Both the position numbers and the translations under genes were made by a program. The notes below the pieces were generated by a model. That model did no database searches. It was not told the DNA's origin and saw only the letters and a list, made by a program, of their open reading frames with translations. Below are positions 47,584 to 60,062 of a stretch of DNA of 64,000 bases, piece by piece; within the stretch, counting starts at the first letter, position 1; every line of letters starts with the position of its first letter. Source of the stretch: Quillaja saponaria (Eukaryota; Streptophyta; Magnoliopsida; Fabales; Quillajaceae); assembly GCA_029379385.1 (NCBI GenBank), contig CM055617.1, positions 3,596,001 to 3,660,000 on the forward strand. Reading direction: 5' to 3'.

Positions 47584-49080
47584 TAGATAGATATATATAG
47601 TGACCTTGAAACGCAAAATCCACCCACAAATCCGTCCAAGTGTGATTTACTACAAGTACATTGTATTGTATCCGCTATCCAAATTGCCGACCAAATTAAT
47701 ACCAATTTCTTTTTCCAAAAACCCGTGAATTTTATTGGTTAAGTACTTGAGTGTTGAGTGTGAGTGTGGTGTGTTTGGTCACCCATCTGGCCTGCCTCCT
47801 ATTTTCTTTCCCCGAAAGTTCTCCAATAATTTCTGAGGAAAAGTAGTAGGCTTCTTCTTAATGTCCCACTCTACCCAATTCCTGAAAAGTAAATGTAGGG
47901 TCCGAAAGCTGCTTTTTAGTTCATTATTATTATCATTTTTTAATTTAACGGTGGGTGCATCTTGATTAAATATTCATCCAGTCCCACCAAATTCATCATT
48001 TTTTATTATCATTTTATAAAACCTTATATCACAAAATCTCTCCTAATATAATTTTAATCTATAAAATCAATAAAAACCGTAGCACAAGTTAACCATCTTG
48101 GAGTTATCAGTGACATGTATTAAATTAATTTATGTATATCTCGATTAATATATTTTTTAAATTATTTAAAAATATGTTATCTATTTCAAAATTATAAAAT
48201 TTGTAAAAATTTTATTTTTATGATCTATCTAAAATAATTCAAACAATAAAATGTATCATGTAGTGTTAACCATTAAGTCTTATGTTTAAATCACGAAAAA
48301 ATCATATATTTTGTTTGATTAAGTGTTTTTCAATTACAATTATAAAAGAGAAATGTAGTAAATATAATCACAATTAGACAACATAAGCTGGATGTAGCAT
48401 AAAAATGAATTGGATCATGGTTGGACTAATCCCATCAGAATTTAGAAGAAAATAAAATTGAAGATGATTCGATTGTTATTATGCTTAAATCATAGCATTT
48501 AATATTTATTCATGATTTAATATAAAATATTTAATTCAATAATTTAATTTCATTTTGATATTTTAGACAGGATTGTATAAGAGTAATTCATAGGCTCTAT
48601 CGTAATTGAATGGTCCTTTCAACAATTATCTATACCAAAAATTCAAATTTATGTCATCATCGTAGAAATACAACTCACTTATTATTTCAATCAACTCTTA
48701 TTAGATTGATAATTTAATTATAAATTAAATTGAAAATATATATAAAAGTATTTGATTAAGTGTGAAATGTGGGCTCATTTAGAAGAGAAAGTTCAAAAGC
48801 GAGATAGCGAATGTACAATTACAACCAGCCACGCGGGTTCATACTCTTCCACATGTAAACCTCAGAGCACGCATTACGTGTGAACCAAGCAACAACTCTC
48901 TTTCACATTACCAACCCAAACAAACCCAAACCAAGAAAAATAAAAGAAAAAAAAATGATTTCGATTTCTTTTAGAGAATGGAGCGTAAAAGTTTTACACC
49001 TCACCTATCAAAAATATAAAAAAAATCGAACAGTCACATCTACACATATCATACTCTACAACCTACCTTACCCAATAACT

Positions 49081-49201
49081 ATCTCCCTCTCCCCCTCTCC
49101 CCCTCTCCCTCTCCCCCCTCTGTAGGACAAAATTACAAAAATGACATTCGGAGACTTGGCCCTATATATTCCAACAAAACGCTCACGCTTTCCGCCATTT
49201 T

Positions 49202-49245
<44 letters not shown>

Positions 49246-49309
49246 GTGTGTTGAAACTTAAAAGGTAAACAGCTAGTTGCGAAGGAAACGACGTAGAATT
49301 GTGGAAATA
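49081..49309 (+). promoter_or_regulatory. Core promoter and CT-rich leader of the DUF1645 gene
   Basis: TATATATT at 49163-49170 is a good TATA box about 140 bases before the ATG. It is preceded by a polypyrimidine block (49081-49121, CTCCC/CCCCT units) and followed, in what should be the transcribed leader, by about 19 CT units at 49204-49241. GA/CT arrays of this kind are targets of plant BASIC PENTACYSTEINE proteins. Confidence 0.65.
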
Positions 49310-50218
49310 ATGCAGGTGGAAGGTTCAGGAGCATCGGTTTCTCCCAGCTTCAACAGCTACTCTTCAGAGAAACTAGCTGAGATCGCCGCCAGAGTTATCG
49401 AGGAAATTCGGAGAGATACTGACTCAGATGACGCTCTTTTCAGTGACTCGTGGGAGGAAAACGTGTATGGGAATTGCTCCACCGGAGTAAGGGAAGACGT
49501 TGAGGAGGATGAAGATGAATTTGAATTCGCCTTTGTTACTAGAGAGCCTGACCCGTCGCCGATTTCAGCCGATGAGATTTTTTATAACGGTCAGATCAGA
49601 CCGATTTACCCAATTTTCGACCAGAGTTTACTGGACGGTGAAGATGGAATCGTTTCTCATCCAAACGGCGACGTTGGCTCTGCTGTTGTTTCGAGAACAA
49701 TAGCTTCAAAAGAAACGGTGTCGGTTCACGAACATCGTCTTCCTCTTAGGAAACTAATGTTTGGGGAACAGGATACGGAGTCGTTCTCGTCGTCTACTTC
49801 TGAAACGGATGACAACGATCTTGACGGTGTGCCTTCCGGTACTTACTGTGTCTGGAATCCGAAATCGGTGGCGGAGGGCTCACCTAGAAGGTCGTGCAAG
49901 AAGAGCCATTCGACCGGTTCTTCTTCCAAACGGTGGAAGCTCCGAGACCTTCTGCTTCTTAGAAGCCATAGTGATGGGAAGGATTCGCTTGTGGTAATGA
50001 CTCCAAGCAAGGCGGCGAAAGCAAAGCCCACTACCTGCAATAATAAGGTCGCCGACTCCAACGACCACGAAAGGCATTACGACGTGACAAATTCAACAAT
50101 GAACGTAACGAAGGAAGATTACAAAGCAAAAAGCAGGCCATTTTTGCCGCACAAGCAGGACCTGGTTGGATTTTTCAATAATGTGAACGGAATTACTAAG
50201 AATTTGCATCCATTTTGA
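49310..50218 (+). CDS. DUF1645 family protein
   Basis: Intronless gene for 302 residues. The family is plant-specific, sometimes labelled membrane-associated kinase regulator-like, with members tied to stress tolerance and grain or organ size; the biochemical role is unknown. DUF1645 landmarks are the acidic run and EFEFAFVTREPDPSPISADE with IFYNGQIRPIYPIFDQ near residues 66-105, then GTYCVWNPK at about 179-187 and SSKRWKLRDLLLLRSHSDGK near 204-223. The C-terminus is basic and ends NLHPF. The start at 49310 (MQVEGSG) is the first ATG; 11 further open codons upstream begin with TTG. No signal peptide or membrane segment is evident. From memory a DUF1645 gene is near DXR in Arabidopsis too. Confidence 0.9.
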   Translation: MQVEGSGASVSPSFNSYSSEKLAEIAARVIEEIRRDTDSDDALFSDSWEENVYGNCSTGVREDVEEDEDEFEFAFVTREPDPSPISADEIFYNGQIRPIYPIFDQSLLDGEDGIVSHPNGDVGSAVVSRTIASKETVSVHEHRLPLRKLMFGEQDTESFSSSTSETDDNDLDGVPSGTYCVWNPKSVAEGSPRRSCKKSHSTGSSSKRWKLRDLLLLRSHSDGKDSLVVMTPSKAAKAKPTTCNNKVADSNDHERHYDVTNSTMNVTKEDYKAKSRPFLPHKQDLVGFFNNVNGITKNLHPF

Positions 50219-53200
50219 ACCCGAAATGCTAATTTCGTTCTTTCTTTGTTTTTTTATTTTTATTTTATTTTATTGTTTTCTTGGTTTTCCTCCTCTTTCC
50301 TCTATTATATTAGGGGATTGGTGTAAGTTAATGGGGATTCTAGGTGCTCTTTGTGTATATTTAATTAGAAGGAGAGACTGAAAAATGTGTATTTTTTTTT
50401 ATATTATTATAAGTGCAGAATTAGGTTTTTGTTGAAAATCATGATTTGAGATGTTCTTATTTATATTCATATGTGAATTACTAAAATTGTTTAAATTGTA
50501 ATCACATCAAGATTGAAATAACCATAGCAACTATTAAAAATTATGTCATTCAATTTATCTTTCTCCTAAGGTCGAGTTGAACTTAATATAATTAATAATT
50601 ATTTCTGTAATTAAATAAAATAAATTAACATCGTTGTATACTCAATTACTTTAATTTCTAGGTTACAATTTCACCACAATTAAGTTATTGAAAAGAAAAA
50701 TAACAATTTCTTGTATGTTTAAATTATTGTACAGTGGATGATAATTTATGTCAAGACTAAATAAATCATGATAATTTTACTCCACATGCAATTTATATTT
50801 TATATTATAGGGCTCCAAGCACTTCCTATTCCTAACGAGCCAGAAAGAAAAATCAATCTTCGATGTTGTAATCTTATTAATGTAGATAACAAAAAAGTGA
50901 AACCTGGTATTATTTTTTGTATTGAAAAATTTGTGTTAATGATTAGTGAAGATAGAGGAAAAAAAGAAGAGATTTGTGTAATGATAAATGAAGTATTGGA
51001 CAATGATGTGTGTGCTTGCGCCTGCGGAGTATGTATGAGCCAAAAAATGGAAAAAAAAAAAATTGAAGTGGGTCCCACACGTAATATATACAGCTAACAA
51101 GTCTTTCAGTCTTTGGTAAGATGCCAAAGTTAAAAGACTTGAGAAAAAGCGAAGTCTTTTAAGGATAAACCAGGAGCCATTTGCCTTTCTTATTCTTAAC
51201 AATTGACTTTTGGTTTCTTGACTTTCTTGTATATATCTCCCTCAGCAACATCAATTGTTTCTACATTTTTTATTAAAACATTTATATCAACAAACTGATT
51301 TTTGACAGTTTCAATTTGAATTTGTAACATACAAGGAATTGACCTGACATTTTCTTATAATATGTTCTTGTATATTAGTATATACCCACCTACACTAGAT
51401 AATATTTCATAAATTCCGATGATATTGTAAATATTCTTACACATTAAATAATATTTTTATGTTTTAATCATTCTAGTTTTACTTTTTATATGTTCGTTAT
51501 GTCACTGCATTTGTATACTTAGTCAAAATTAAATTTTGCTTTATAAAATAACATACTTAATAAATTTTATTTTTTTTGCGTTTGCGAAACAATAATGTTC
51601 TAGATTGGAACTTAAGAGAGAGAGAGAGAGAACAAAAGGGAGAAACACTTAAAAGCTCGAAACTTGGGTTGAGGGAATATGTCAAAATGTTAATTACTCA
51701 ATATATCAATTATTGTTTGAGTTATTATTCAATTATTATTTTTATTTTTTACCATTTTGACTAACATAAAAGAAAATGTTTATGGTAATATATCATCCAA
51801 AACCATTGATTATGATAAGTAAATTTAAGATACCGTCGAATATCTTATTCAACAATAGAGTATTATTTGAATTGAAATTTGTAAATACCGAACTGAACAA
51901 ATTTATTTTAACATGTATCAAACTTTGTTAGTTGATGTTGAGGCCCCAGAGGCTCTTGTGAGCAGTGATAGAACAAAAAAACTACCCAGATTTCACATGG
52001 TTGGATTTGCTCAAATTCACACAAAATTACTACAGAGCAGACGAAGCTACACTCCAAAACTTCACCAAGTGGCTACTTTCTTCCAAATGATCACTCCAAG
52101 TTAAAACTAGCTAATACCGACTCCATCTTCTGGTTTTTGCTTCTATGAATTTTAAGTTATATTATGAGACACGCAGAGTCTTCTATACATTTAGTTCCTA
52201 TATCTTTTTTATTTTATATATATGATATGCTAGCTAGCTAACTATGGCTAGTTAATTTTACTTGAATATTTCCATCATATATATGTCTGAAGAAATGAAA
52301 TTGGAAGAGAAGAAAAAAAATCACATGAAATAATGTTAATCAAAATGCTCTGTTTTCAGCTGAGGATGCTGTTCTTGGTCTTTGGTGTTGGGGATTGACT
52401 CTGGTGGTCTGTGTCTCTTGTTCTTTGTAAAAAATTTCTATGTTAATCCCAATACAGAAGAGGCTTCCATCAAACATATAAGGAAAATATCTAAAACGAA
52501 AGTGAAAGAGACACAGGTGACCGACTAAGTGAGCTTGTGACACTCAAGACACACTTCTTTGGAAGTGACTGACTAGCAGCAAAAGTCTAGAAGGAAATAA
52601 CAAGGAAACAAATTAAGTTAAATTAAATGAGCTCGTTTAGTGTACCGTATAAATTGTGAATACTAGTTACGCTGTATTATCTCACTTTTATAAATAAATA
52701 AATAAATAAAATGTTTATTTTTTTGTCTTTAGTCTATTTGTAGTCTACCTAACTATTTTTAGTAATTTACCTATCAATATTTTAAATTTTTTATATAATA
52801 CAAGATTATATAATATATTAGTCTATATATTTAGATTATTATTATCTTATTATCTTATCATTATTTTTCTTACTATCTGGATTGTCACACATATTATAAA
52901 AAAGATCAATAATATAAATTTATAGTATCATATTATTGCTAAATACAATATAAAAGAGAGTCAATAGTATAAATTTATATTATCATATTATTACCAAATG
53001 CAATATAAGAGCCAAATGTATTATAAGGCTGATGGATCCTTTCAAACAAGTTAGGAATTGAGACTAAAAGATGTGGGAAAACTGAGAACTTATAAAGAAA
53101 CTTATAATTTCCTGCCTTGCAGGTTTCTGTGTGTTTGGTCTGGCTGTGTGAGGTATTTTCACATCCTTACCTTTTACTTGTATAATATTTGCAGCCTTGC

Positions 53201-54224
53201 AGGGTATCTTTGTGTTTGATCTGGCTATGTGAGGTATTTTCACATCCTTACTTTTTACTGTTATAGAACATATATGAGGCATACAATAAAAATTGCAAGT
53301 TCCCATGTGTCTTGGAGAGCTAACCAATGAGTAAAAATTTTGGGAGATAATTTTTAACATGATATAATAGAAGAAATGATTAAAAGTTTGATTATTATCG
53401 TTATTTATATTCATAAATAATATACTATAAGACAAAAGATAAACACGCATACTTTCTCTCTAAGTAAGAAATCAAAAACTCATCACCCCCTCACAAAGTT
53501 AAGATTGAAAATGTTTCAAGGAGAAAAGAAATAGATTATTGCTTTTTATTCATCCAACTAATCATTCTTCCCTTATCCAGTTTAATAAATACTCTTTATC
53601 AATCATAACATGCCACTTCAAAATAGGTGTCAGTATTACTAATTATATAGTTGTTTGTTTGCTTGGCTTTTCTGTATAGTTAGGTCTAGGTAGGTAGGAT
53701 TCCTTGTGAATAGCTGTCCATGTATACTTCAAATGACTCAATGTGTAATGCTCTTCAATTTTTCAATATCTAAATTTGCAGACCAATGTCATGTTCATGC
53801 AAACAATATTCATACCAACATGTCGTTAGTTCAACTGGCACAAAGACACAAAGCTTAAACCCATTCAAATTTAACCAGCCCAGGATCAAAAGCATAGCAT
53901 CTGCCATCTGCCATCTGCCATCTAAGACTAGGATAATATTTTTTGGGTGTAGGGACAAAGAAAAGAGCAGGATACATGAATGGAACAGAGAAGGCAACTT
54001 TCCCTCTTTAGTTCACTTTGTAGGAGTAGGGTTTATCAATGGAAGGAACAAATGCAGACTGGGAAAAATCTAATTTCATTTATGAAATATTTTTCTCATT
54101 CATCTGCTGGGAATGCATTTCCACATTCCAGGGAACTATTAAAAGGGTACATATTTCATATCATGCAATTGCTCATTGTAGCAATTAACAGAAATTACAT
54201 ACCCCAGATCTGAAATTCGGTTAC
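50219..54224. other. AT-rich spacer between DUF1645 and DXR genes
   Basis: No gene is supported in about 4 kb. Short open frames at 50768-51097 and 51913-52104 show no family resemblance. A GA microsatellite lies at about 51614-51630, a (CATCTGC)3 run near 53898-53918, and a larger tandem duplication at 53115-53264. The right end should contain the DXR 3' untranslated region. Confidence 0.45.
53115..53264. repeat. Tandem duplication of about 70 bases
   Basis: 53115-53182 and 53195-53264 share CCTTGCAGG, GTGTTTG.TCTGGCT.TGTG, AGGTATTTTCACATCCTTAC and TTTTACT. The period keeps a minus-strand frame open, so an open frame of 128 codons carries the peptide KDVKIPH.AR.NT twice; this is probably a by-product. 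Confidence 0.85.
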
Positions 54225-57200
54225 TCATACTGGAACAGGACTGTAAGTGTAAGAGCTTTGCAAACTAACAGCATACTCTCGTGCCCATAAGTCATAATGA
54301 ACAATTTCCTCAAGGGAAGGTGACACCACCAATTCATTTCGATGCTTATCACATGTCAGCTCCACAACTTTGAAAATATCCAGATAGCCAATCCTGTAAA
54401 CAGCAAAATAACTCATCAGGAGAGAATTCACATTCATGGAAAATACCTTTCCGTCATAGACGGCCTCATGAACGACAAAGCAGGTAAAAAACTAAAGTAA
54501 TTTATTCATGAAATGTAGAATTTCGACATGTCAAGAAAGCTATTATATGTATCACGTATAAATACAAGTGGTAGACAGTCACGTTTCTTGCCAAACAACC
54601 AAATTGGTTTTATCTAAAATTTGAGTGGAGGGGATTTTGACACTTATTCAAATTAAGATACTAAACAATTATTCAGAAAGAGTTCATAAAGACGATGCAA
54701 ATATAGCATTGTAAAGTTCCATAACTTAAGTTTATCCAGAAAAAGAATAAGTTATTAATGCATTTAAAGAGTATCTGTATATATATACGTCAAGAGGCAT
54801 GAAGTGCACAACTCAGTGACAGGATAGGGGATAAGATTATGTTCAACGGAAAAAAGGAAAAAGAACAAGCAAACTATAATGTCAACATGTAAATAAAGCT
54901 GTATCTTCAGACAAACCAGTTCCAAAAATGAGTTAGCTATTGGTTCGCAACCTAAAACCTGGTATGCTTTTCACATGAAGTCCCAGAATCTCAATTTGGG
55001 AGAAAAAAGAGCAGGTGAACAAGAAACATGATATGCAAAATAAATTCTCAACACAATTAAGGAATTTAAGAAACATAAAGAGTACATACTTTTCATCAAT
55101 AAACATTTCTACCGCTTTCTCATTAGCTGCACTAAGAACTCCTGTCATAGTGCCTCCAGCACGTCCTGCAGAATACGCAAGATCCATGGATGGATACTTT
55201 ACATTGTCAGGAGCTTTAAATGTTAGCGAACCAAGCCTGCAAGGTGACATTATAGTTATAGATTTCAAACTTTATTACAATAAATTATTCAATTACATGA
55301 TTATACATCACATTGATTTCAGAATATAAAGGACACTCATACATAAGAGAGAAATTCTATCATATTCTAAAAAGTTATTCACAAGAGGCTGTTGTGAGAT
55401 TTATCAAAGAGTACGTATATCAGAAATTAAACCCTAAGGTAAAACTATGTTAGTTGCAAGGGGATACGCAAGGCCATTTACTTGCACAGATCAAGGCGGG
55501 GCCAAGTTACTTCAGAGCAATAGATTCTGTCCGGCCATGACAGTGTGTAGAGGATTGGCAAGCGCATATCAGGCCAACCCAACTGTGCTATAATTGATGA
55601 ATCCTGGAAAGAAAAAGTTATAGAATTATAAAAAAAATAAACCCAAGATGTACACTGAAGGTCTTTTTCATTCTTAAATATCTTTCTTTTCTTTTTTTAC
55701 TTTAAAAAAATATCTTTTCTATGTATTAAAAAGAAAAAATTCACCCACATAATTTTCCCACACCCTTTAACTATTTAACCACGGCCCAGGAGCTCATAGG
55801 TTTTATTGCTTCAGTTGCACAAACTCCTACATTAAATAGTTAATTATATACATGTGATGTTTAAAAAAATATTGAGTAGCAGCCAATAAATCAAAGAGTT
55901 AAACCTGTGTTTCGACCATTGAATGTATGATGGATTGGGGATGTATCACAATCTCAATATCATCATATTCAGCTCCAAACAAGTAATGAGCTTCAATTAC
56001 TTCCAGCCCCTGTCAAGAAGCAGAGGAAATTATGTCTTACTGCTTTGAATCTCAAACAAAATTGATAGATGGATCCACTAACTGCACAATATGTGACATC
56101 TAAGATATAAATTACAGAACTGAAAGAACCTTATTGAAAAGGGTAGCAGAGTCGACAGTAATCTTCTTTCCCATATTCCAGTTGGGATGTTTTAATGCAT
56201 CGGCAACTTTAACTTCTTTCAGTTTATCAACAGGCCAATCCCTGCCAGAGTGAACAAATGTAAATGCATGTTGTTCTGAAGCAGCCATATTGGATTAGAT
56301 GAAACGGACAAGCTTTCCACAATTACAAAAAAGAAATAGTTGATGGAAAATAAGTATGACAACAATCTTAAACTCAGAAAGTATTTCACTAAGTCTACAC
56401 TTTGATATGTCCGTTTAATTTCTTTTTCATCGTAGAAAGATCACGAAATATAAGCTAAACTTACTGAAACCACATCTCATTATAAGATTTGCAACACATT
56501 GAAAGAAAAGGAAAAAAATTTAAGATTGTAATTTGTAAATTGCAATTTGACTTGATTTCCTCCAAGAATCAATTAACATGCCCCCTACAGGTTTCATCTA
56601 ACAACATAAAAAGTTATCTTCAGCTATGATGAACCTGAAAGCTCCTCCAGATGCAGTTAAAATGATCCGCCTAAGTGCTCCCTCTGACAAGCCCTGAATA
56701 CACTGCAGAGAAGAGAATTATTTAAGCTTCACTTCTTAATGGAATGCATAAAAATAAGAAATGCTAGCTAAAGTACAGGGATTCGAGCTTCATAGTTACA
56801 TAGTTTATGCAAGAAAGAAGAAGAATGTATCTAAAATTTATTCACTCCCTGGTGGATATGTACCGCTATAGATAACTGTGCTTTTTTACCTGAAATATGG
56901 CAGAATGTTCTGAATCAGCGGGAAGAATTTTCACGTTGTGCTTGTGAGCAAGAGGAAGGACAAATGGACCACCAGCAATCAGGGTCTCCTTATTGGCCAA
57001 AGCTATGTCTTTCCCTGCTTCTATTGCAGCAACCGTTGGCTAAGAAAACAATGAGAGCAGATCAGCAGATATCCTACCTGCCTATGGTGTAGAAAATGAT
57101 ACTTTGAACAGGTTTCAATTTTCTTTTTCTTTTAATTTTTTTCTCAGAAATTCAATTTTAATGTTCAAATACTTATATATAAGGGAACAAATAGAAATAG

Positions 57201-60062
57201 AGGTGCATCTAGACAAAATCATTGGGTTCGTGCAACAGGGCACAGCCAATATTTGGAATTTTTATTTATTATTATTATTATTATCCTTCATCCTTCTTTC
57301 ATTTGTTTCTTTTCGACTCTAACCATTTCTTTTAGCATACATGCCTAATATCAACAAATTCTGATAATGGATTTAAAAAAAATAAAATCAAGCTCTAATG
57401 TCAATCCTTCCTTGAAATAATTAATCAGGACAAATGAAAAATAAGTTGAGTTAGTGTGTCTTGACATGAAGAATTTTCTTAAAACTTAAAGAGATATAAT
57501 TTTTGACGTTAAGATATACACATATCTAGATTCATGGGTCCTAATGATATGTTAAGTTTGATGAGAGACTTCATGAAATCCCTGTCCACCATCTTCATTT
57601 AGAGCAGGGTTTGATACTAAAAAAAATTGTTAACCGTGTTGGAGGCTATGCATACAAACATAGAATCCACCAATTCAGTTACTGTATAAACTTTTGTCTA
57701 GTCCTAACACTTCTAAGTCCTTGACAGCTGATCTAAATTGTGTAAGGATGAGTAGGAACATTAAAACTGATATAAAGAAGAAAGAGAATAGGAAAACAAA
57801 TGGAATCCTGAAAGTTACCTTCAATCCTGCACAACCTACTATTCCTGTCACTACACTGACTGCATCTGGATGGCGAGCAACCTAATAACATGTAACATTG
57901 TCTTAGGAGCAATTGTAAATAATTTTCCTAGCTAAAAGTGGGTTTTAATCAGATGCTCACCTCGATGACTCCTTGCTCTCCAGGGATGATCTCAGGCTTT
58001 TGTTCAACATCAGCCAAAGCCTCTTTGAGTTCGTTAACTAGGGATTCATTTCTCACTGCTACCAGTTTAGGTTTAAATGTCTTCACCTGTCCAATGATTT
58101 GAAAATAATAAGGTAAAGAATGATTCGGTGAGAAACTAACTCAGCCAAACTTAGCTCTACAAGATTCGGAGTTGTCCTGTATTCCAGGAAAAGAAGGTTG
58201 GATGGGTGGACTAAAAAAAAGGTCTCAAACAGGGAAACACGGGATGGAAGTTCTATTCTTTTATTCAAATTGTATAAACAAGTTGAAGAAAACTAAATTC
58301 CTAAACCAAAAAATTGACATTTCTATTATGTAAAAGAAAGGAAGGAAAAAAAAAACATAACTAAGATCGCACACATCATCCGTTACATGACTGATTTACA
58401 AATCAGTATGGTGGTTAATAATCAAGCAAGTAAACAAATGAACCACGGCTTTGGAATTTCAAATCATGTGTAGGTTGAACATGGAGAAACAAAACTATTG
58501 TCAGTTCTAATACATGTTTTGAATTTAATATTTACCTGATCTGCAAGAAGAGTTACATTTGAACCAGCCGCTAGAGCCACGACTCTGAATTTATCTGGAT
58601 TCTCAGCCACAATGTCTAATGTCTACGAAAAAATTTGAATCTTAGCATCCGAAAGAAGGGAAAAACAAGCTTGCCACTAAAAGGATTGAAACCAGGTTGA
58701 GCTATATCTAGAGAGGGAAAAATCAACTTACTTTACTGTCAATTCATGTTTTAATGAAGAAATGTAAAACTTAAGGTAGGGAGTAAAGCCAAGTGAATCT
58801 ATCTCTAAATTCATCTCAAAGATCCAGGGGAGAGATGATCCACTACAGATATTAATTCTGATAAACGCCCACTTTTATGGATCACATGCATGCTGTTGCA
58901 AATAAAACCTTTGATTTGCATGTTATTTGAAGATCAAATACAAATCTAGTGTCTGGCTGATGACGAATCTGCTTATTGTTTTTAGACTTTACATTTCCCA
59001 TATACATTTTTAGGCCCTACTTCTGTTACAACTTAGAATTTTAGCATATACCAACAGTATTATCGTATGCCTTTCTTTACTATAAATGGAAAGGGAAAAG
59101 GAACAATTTGTAGTTGCTAACCCATATGGTTACTTTAAAGTTTAAAGTATAATTTGTCCTCAGATGTGGAGGTAATTCCATATTCTACCTGAGTTCCAAT
59201 TGACCCTGTAGATCCAACAATGGAAATAGGCTTCGGTCCCTCCCATGTATTATGGCCTGGTTCTGGAACTGCTCGTCCTGGCCAAGCTGGAGGTGGTGTC
59301 TGCACTGAACAATGAACTCGTCTTCCAATTGATCTATTATCTACACTCCTCAAAGAAATCCCACCTAAGAGAAATCAAAAAGCAGTAAAGATTAAACTTC
59401 CTACACAGACAGATAGCAAAACCGAAATGAGCAATTCTCTACAGCTTGGTCTAATATTCAACTTGATACCAAAAACCAACAAGGACTTTATAAGTTCACA
59501 TACTATAATTATAAATCTTTTTCTCATAACATGGTATGCTAATTCCTTAACACCCTATCTAAGCTGTAACCAAGTTGATACACAAAGTGAAACCGACAGG
59601 TTGCTGCAAATTCAAAGGAGTGAGAATTGTAAAAAAAGAAAAAAAGTGAAAAAAAAAAAAAAAGGAACATGATCATGGAGCATGATTAACACTAACTATG
59701 AGATTATTGAACAAGAAAGCAATAATTCAAACACAATATGTGTGAAGTATATAGTTACAACCCACATAAGATTTTAGACAGTTTAAGAAAAGACTATTTA
59801 TATATAACTACTTTCGTGCAAGAAAAGGAAAAGGGGAGGGGGGTTCCATACAAAAATCGGAATTGAGCTCTGATAACGAAATTCAGTTTTTAGTTTCTTT
59901 ACTATTCAGCTTTATCTGAGTAACCAAAGCTAGAACATAAAAGAAAGTTCAGTATGGGGAGTCAGAGAAAGAACCTGGAAGTTTAGGAAGGCAATTAGAT
60001 TTGTTAGAGTCCAAGAAAGAGATAGACTTAAATTCAGCCGGAGACAGCAAATTCAGAGCCAT
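54225..60062 (-). CDS. DXR: 1-deoxy-D-xylulose 5-phosphate reductoisomerase, plastid
   Basis: Second enzyme of the plastid MEP pathway: NADPH-dependent rearrangement and reduction of DXP to MEP, the fosmidomycin target. Twelve exons: 60062-59975, 59364-59189, 58622-58536, 58086-57961, 57881-57819, 57039-56890, 56702-56635, 56241-56130, 56009-55905, 55603-55482, 55236-55090, 54393-54225. All join in frame with GT-AG ends, giving 470 residues (Arabidopsis 477). Residues 1-47 form the transit peptide; the conserved [14 protein letters not shown] with its Pro-rich segment starts at Cys48. NADPH binding is at GSTGSIGTQ (80-88). Then come [12 protein letters not shown], the metal-binding [10 protein letters not shown] (221-230), [64 protein letters not shown] and [16 protein letters not shown]. 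All are intact, so the gene looks functional. PEX14 lies next to it, as in Arabidopsis. Confidence 0.97.

Larger units (their letters stand above)
45039..49160. other. AT-rich spacer between SRO and DUF1645 genes
   Basis: No gene is seen in about 4 kb. It holds several repeats described separately (46097-46207, 47211-47304, 47451-47583) and the SRO 3' flank. The DUF1645 promoter occupies its right end. Confidence 0.45.

Noticed and set aside
51913..52104. 63-codon plus-strand open frame starting at a true ATG
   Set aside because: No family resemblance, no splice partners and no promoter signal; treated as chance.
53064..53450. 128-codon minus-strand open frame as a gene
   Set aside because: It arises from a tandem duplication, has low-complexity flanks and no recognisable domain or codon signal.
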